Assembly: GCA_011523285.1 (NCBI GenBank) | Contig: WTHC01000014.1 | Span: 1 to 32,826, forward strand | DNA length: 32,826 nucleotides | DNA from: Nitrosopumilaceae archaeon | GTDB lineage: Archaea > Thermoproteota > Nitrososphaeria > Nitrososphaerales > Nitrosopumilaceae | Direction: 5' to 3' | Shown here: piece by piece, positions 30,325-32,826 of the stretch | Position numbering within the stretch: the first letter of the stretch is position 1 | Layout: every line of letters begins with the position of its first letter | Made by a program: the position numbers and the translations under genes | The notes under the pieces: model-generated | The model's input: the letters and a program-made list of their open reading frames with translations, nothing else | Database searches by the model: none | Told to the model about the DNA's origin: nothing

Positions 30325-32826
30325 ATGAATAGAGACATTATGAAGAAATTTTCTTCGAATCCAGATAAATATTATAAAACTAAATTATTTGAAGATCATA
30401 ACTTTAAACGTATAATGTGTGTGCAATGTAAGAGATTTTTTTGGACATTAGATGAAAATAAAATATTATGCCCAGAAGATGAAGATGATACTCATTCATT
30501 TATTGGCAACCCGCCTACTAATAAAAAACTCGATTATGTAAAAACATTACATGAAATTAAGTCTTTTTTTGCAGAAAATAATCACACAATAATTAATAGA
30601 TATCCGGTAGTATGTAGATGGAGAGAAGATCTATATTTTACGATTGCGTCAATAGTTAACTTTCAAAGAATTATTGATTCAAAAGTAATTTTTGAATTAC
30701 CAGCAAATCCACTCCTAGTACCACAAATATGTTTAAGATTTAATGATATAGAGAATGTTGGAATAACTGGAAAACATTTTTCCAGTTTTTGTATGATTGG
30801 ACAACATAGTATATACAATGAACTTGGTGGATATTGGAAAGACAAATGTATAGAATTAGATTTTAAATTATTAACAGAAAAATTTGGAATTAATAAAAAT
30901 AAGATAGTGTTCATGGAAGATGTGTGGGAAGGTGGAGGTTCTTTTGGAGCGTCTTTAGAATATTTTGTAAATGGTTTGGAATTGGGAAATGCTGTGTTTA
31001 CTGAATTTCAAGGCAGATTAACTGAATACACTAAACTGAAACAACTTGTAGTAGATATGGGAGCAGGGCTAGAAAGAATGTCATGGATAACTACAGGCAG
31101 CCCAACTGCGTACGATTGTTGTTTTGGCAACATCACAAAAAATCTTATCCAGAAAGCTGGTATTGATATACCTAATCATACACTACACAAATATTTCAAA
31201 GAAATAATTCAAAATAAAAAATATAAAAATATTTTAGAATGTAAAAATAAAATAATCAATTCTATCGGTATGTCAACACGAGATTTAAACAATATTTTAG
31301 CACTTGAATCTATATACTTAATTTTAGATCACATACGGACATTAATTTTTGCAGTAAAAGATGGAATGATACCTAGTAATGTAGGAGGAGGATACAATTT
31401 AAGAATAATCACAAGAAGAATTATTGCCGCCATAAATAAACTACAAACAAAAATAAACATAAATGAAATAATAAATGAAGAAATAAACTATTTAAAATAT
31501 GCATATCCAGAAATAACAAATGCTGAAAAAGATATCAACATAATAATAGATATAGAATACAAAAGATATTCAGAATCAAAAAAAAGAATTGATAAGATAG
31601 TAACAAAAATGGATATAGATAATAAAAAACCAAATGTAGAAAAATTAATGAGACTATATGAATCTGATGGTATAACACCAGATTATTTGAAAGAACGTAA
31701 TATAATTTCAACATATCCAGATAATTTTTATTCACTTTTATCCAAAAAGAATGAACATATAAAAACACATTCTACAAATATATTGGAGCTTGAAGGCATT
31801 CAAAAGACAGATCTGCTTTTTTATAAGACTGATCCTACAGAATTTAAGGCCAACATCCTAAAAGTATATGACAAATATATAATATTGGACCGTACTGCTT
31901 TTTATGCTCGTGGAGGGGGACAAGAACCAGATCATGGAAAAATATATTCCTACAATGTTATAGATGTAAAAAAGTATGAAGGAGTGGTAATACATGAAGT
32001 AGATCGACATATCAATGATATTAAAACTGGCGACGTTGTTAATTGTTCAATAAATATAGAACGTCGTAGAAATATAACGAAGCATCATACAAGTACACAT
32101 ATAATCAATTCAGCATCACGTAAAATATTAGGCAATTGGGTTTGGCAGAATTCAGCTTTTAAAGATAGTAAATATGGAAGACTAGACATAATTCATCATT
32201 CTAGTTTAACAAATGATGAAGTTATAAAAATAGAAAAGATATCCAATGACATAATCCAACAGGATCTAATTGTAAATATAAAAGAATATGAAAGAAAAAT
32301 AGCTGAACAGAAATTTGGTTTTAAGATTTATCAAGGAGGCGTAATGCCATTAAAGATAATACGGATTGTAAGTGTGGGATATTTCGATATAGAAGCATGT
32401 GGAGGAACACATGTTAAGAGAACTGGAGAAATTGGTTTGATCAAAATAATCAAAACAGAAAGAATACAAGACGGAGTCATTAGAATAGAATTTGTATCAG
32501 GAGAAAAAGCTGTAGAATATATTCAGGAACAAGAAAATCAACTTACAAAAATTACCGAATTATTACAAACAGAAAAACATAGAGTCATGAAATCTTTTCA
32601 AAACAAATTGATAGAATTAGAAGAAACTAAAAAAAAATTGAAATATACTCTTGAAAAAACATCTGAAAATGATATTTATGAAATCATCCAAAAATCCAAA
32701 ATTTATGGAAAATTGAAACTATATTTATTGGTAGAATATAAATTGGACGAAAAATTTCATATAAATATAGGCAAAAAAGCAACAAAGAAAGATCCGTTAT
32801 TAGTATATTGTGTATTAATAATAAAG
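30325..32826 (+). CDS. alaS: Alanyl-tRNA synthetase, archaeal type (C-terminus cut by window edge)
   Basis: AlaRS charges tRNA-Ala. The ORF is open from ATG 30325 to the right edge (834 codons, no stop), which is why the ORF track omits it. The archaeal N-terminus has a Cys motif (MCVQCKRFFWT, then ILCPEDE), followed by the class II core: RYPVVCRWREDLYFTIASIV, NPLLVPQICLRF, NVGITGKHFSSFCMIGQH and MGAGLERMSW. The editing domain carries HHTSTHIINSASR and EACGGTHVKRTGE, giving the H-x3-H and C-x3-H metal site. A coiled C-terminal part begins near residue 730. In other archaeal AlaRS a fourth Cys follows the third in the N-terminal motif; here Asp/His occupy that stretch. Confidence 0.95.
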   Translation, partial: MNRDIMKKFSSNPDKYYKTKLFEDHNFKRIMCVQCKRFFWTLDENKILCPEDEDDTHSFIGNPPTNKKLDYVKTLHEIKSFFAENNHTIINRYPVVCRWREDLYFTIASIVNFQRIIDSKVIFELPANPLLVPQICLRFNDIENVGITGKHFSSFCMIGQHSIYNELGGYWKDKCIELDFKLLTEKFGINKNKIVFMEDVWEGGGSFGASLEYFVNGLELGNAVFTEFQGRLTEYTKLKQLVVDMGAGLERMSWITTGSPTAYDCCFGNITKNLIQKAGIDIPNHTLHKYFKEIIQNKKYKNILECKNKIINSIGMSTRDLNNILALESIYLILDHIRTLIFAVKDGMIPSNVGGGYNLRIITRRIIAAINKLQTKININEIINEEINYLKYAYPEITNAEKDINIIIDIEYKRYSESKKRIDKIVTKMDIDNKKPNVEKLMRLYESDGITPDYLKERNIISTYPDNFYSLLSKKNEHIKTHSTNILELEGIQKTDLLFYKTDPTEFKANILKVYDKYIILDRTAFYARGGGQEPDHGKIYSYNVIDVKKYEGVVIHEVDRHINDIKTGDVVNCSINIERRRNITKHHTSTHIINSASRKILGNWVWQNSAFKDSKYGRLDIIHHSSLTNDEVIKIEKISNDIIQQDLIVNIKEYERKIAEQKFGFKIYQGGVMPLKIIRIVSVGYFDIEACGGTHVKRTGEIGLIKIIKTERIQDGVIRIEFVSGEKAVEYIQEQENQLTKITELLQTEKHRVMKSFQNKLIELEETKKKLKYTLEKTSENDIYEIIQKSKIYGKLKLYLLVEYKLDEKFHINIGKKATKKDPLLVYCVLIIK

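Noticed and set aside
30765-30787. Perfect 10-base inverted repeat with a 3-base loop (AACTGGAAAA-CAT-TTTTCCAGTT) looking like a terminator or attenuator
   Set aside because: It lies inside alaS and encodes the conserved family segment TGKHFSSF, so the codons explain it; no regulatory role can be argued.
30663-30914. Minus-strand ORF of 83 aa at the right end (and the one at 31535-31768)
   Set aside because: Both lie opposite the open alaS frame, which runs off the window and so is missing from the track.
1-32826. CRISPR array, insertion sequences, integrase or defence genes
   Set aside because: No regularly spaced repeats, terminal inverted repeats, transposase or integrase motifs were found on either strand.

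Overview
This window reads as a strongly AT-rich archaeal chromosome. The translation and transcription genes are archaeal in type: Rpo3, eL18, eL19, eL32, Spt5, prefoldin alpha, Cbf5, archaeal AdkA and Cmk, a DUF106 YidC/EMC3-like protein and archaeal AlaRS. A tRNA gene carries an archaeal-style 37/38 intron. Rpo3 without an Fe-S domain, ATP-type PEPCK, a gamma-alpha fused 2-oxoacid:ferredoxin oxidoreductase and CofE together suggest Nitrososphaeria (Thaumarchaeota), most likely near the Nitrosopumilales. This is inference from family knowledge; no phylogeny was run. TTG starts are frequent, and TATA-like boxes 23-28 nt upstream of several start codons point to widespread leaderless mRNAs.

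Layout. (a) 0.09-2.7 kb, + strand: rpo3, eL18, uL13, uS9, then a sugar-phosphate nucleotidyltransferase. (b) 6.4-2.7 kb, - strand: four genes encoding two complete isomerase-type dehydratases, an archaeal-type homoaconitase/IPM isomerase pair followed by a bacterial-type LeuC/LeuD pair. (c) 6.5-8.4 kb, + strand: CofE-like ligase and two unrecognised proteins, one tail-anchored. (d) 8.5-12.7 kb, - strand: FAD-dependent L-2-hydroxyglutarate oxidase-like protein followed by 2-oxoacid:ferredoxin oxidoreductase alpha and beta. (e) tRNA-Ser(GGA) with an 11-nt intron. (f) 19.5-12.9 kb, - strand: distal half of the archaeal spc operon (uL18, uS5, uL30, uL15, SecY, AdkA, DUF106, Cmk, Cbf5) plus a small exported protein. 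(g) 24.4-19.5 kb, - strand: pckA, sod, pfdA, ftsY, argF. (h) 24.5-25.3 kb, + strand: eL32-eL19, detached from the rest of spc. (i) 25.4-26.1 kb, - strand: a D-aminoacyl-tRNA deacylase (dtdA) broken by two single-base frameshifts. (j) 26.2-29.3 kb, + strand: secE, spt5, uL11, an antisense Lrp-family gene, uL1 and uL10, followed by convergent L12 and an unknown gene on the - strand. (k) alaS, running off the right edge.

How it fits together: most of the window makes and targets proteins (ribosome, RNA polymerase, SRP receptor, Sec translocon, tRNA modification and charging). The metabolic genes centre on 2-oxoacids and amino acids: leucine and probably lysine synthesis, arginine, oxoacid/ferredoxin chemistry and gluconeogenic PEPCK. 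I found no CRISPR array, insertion sequence, defence island or obviously novel multi-gene system. The most unusual points are the doubly frameshifted dtdA, an FtsY with a long C-terminal tail ending in a basic aromatic segment, the minimal tRNA intron that pairs with its own anticodon, and the rearranged ribosomal operons. No stretch longer than 300 bases lacks a gene.
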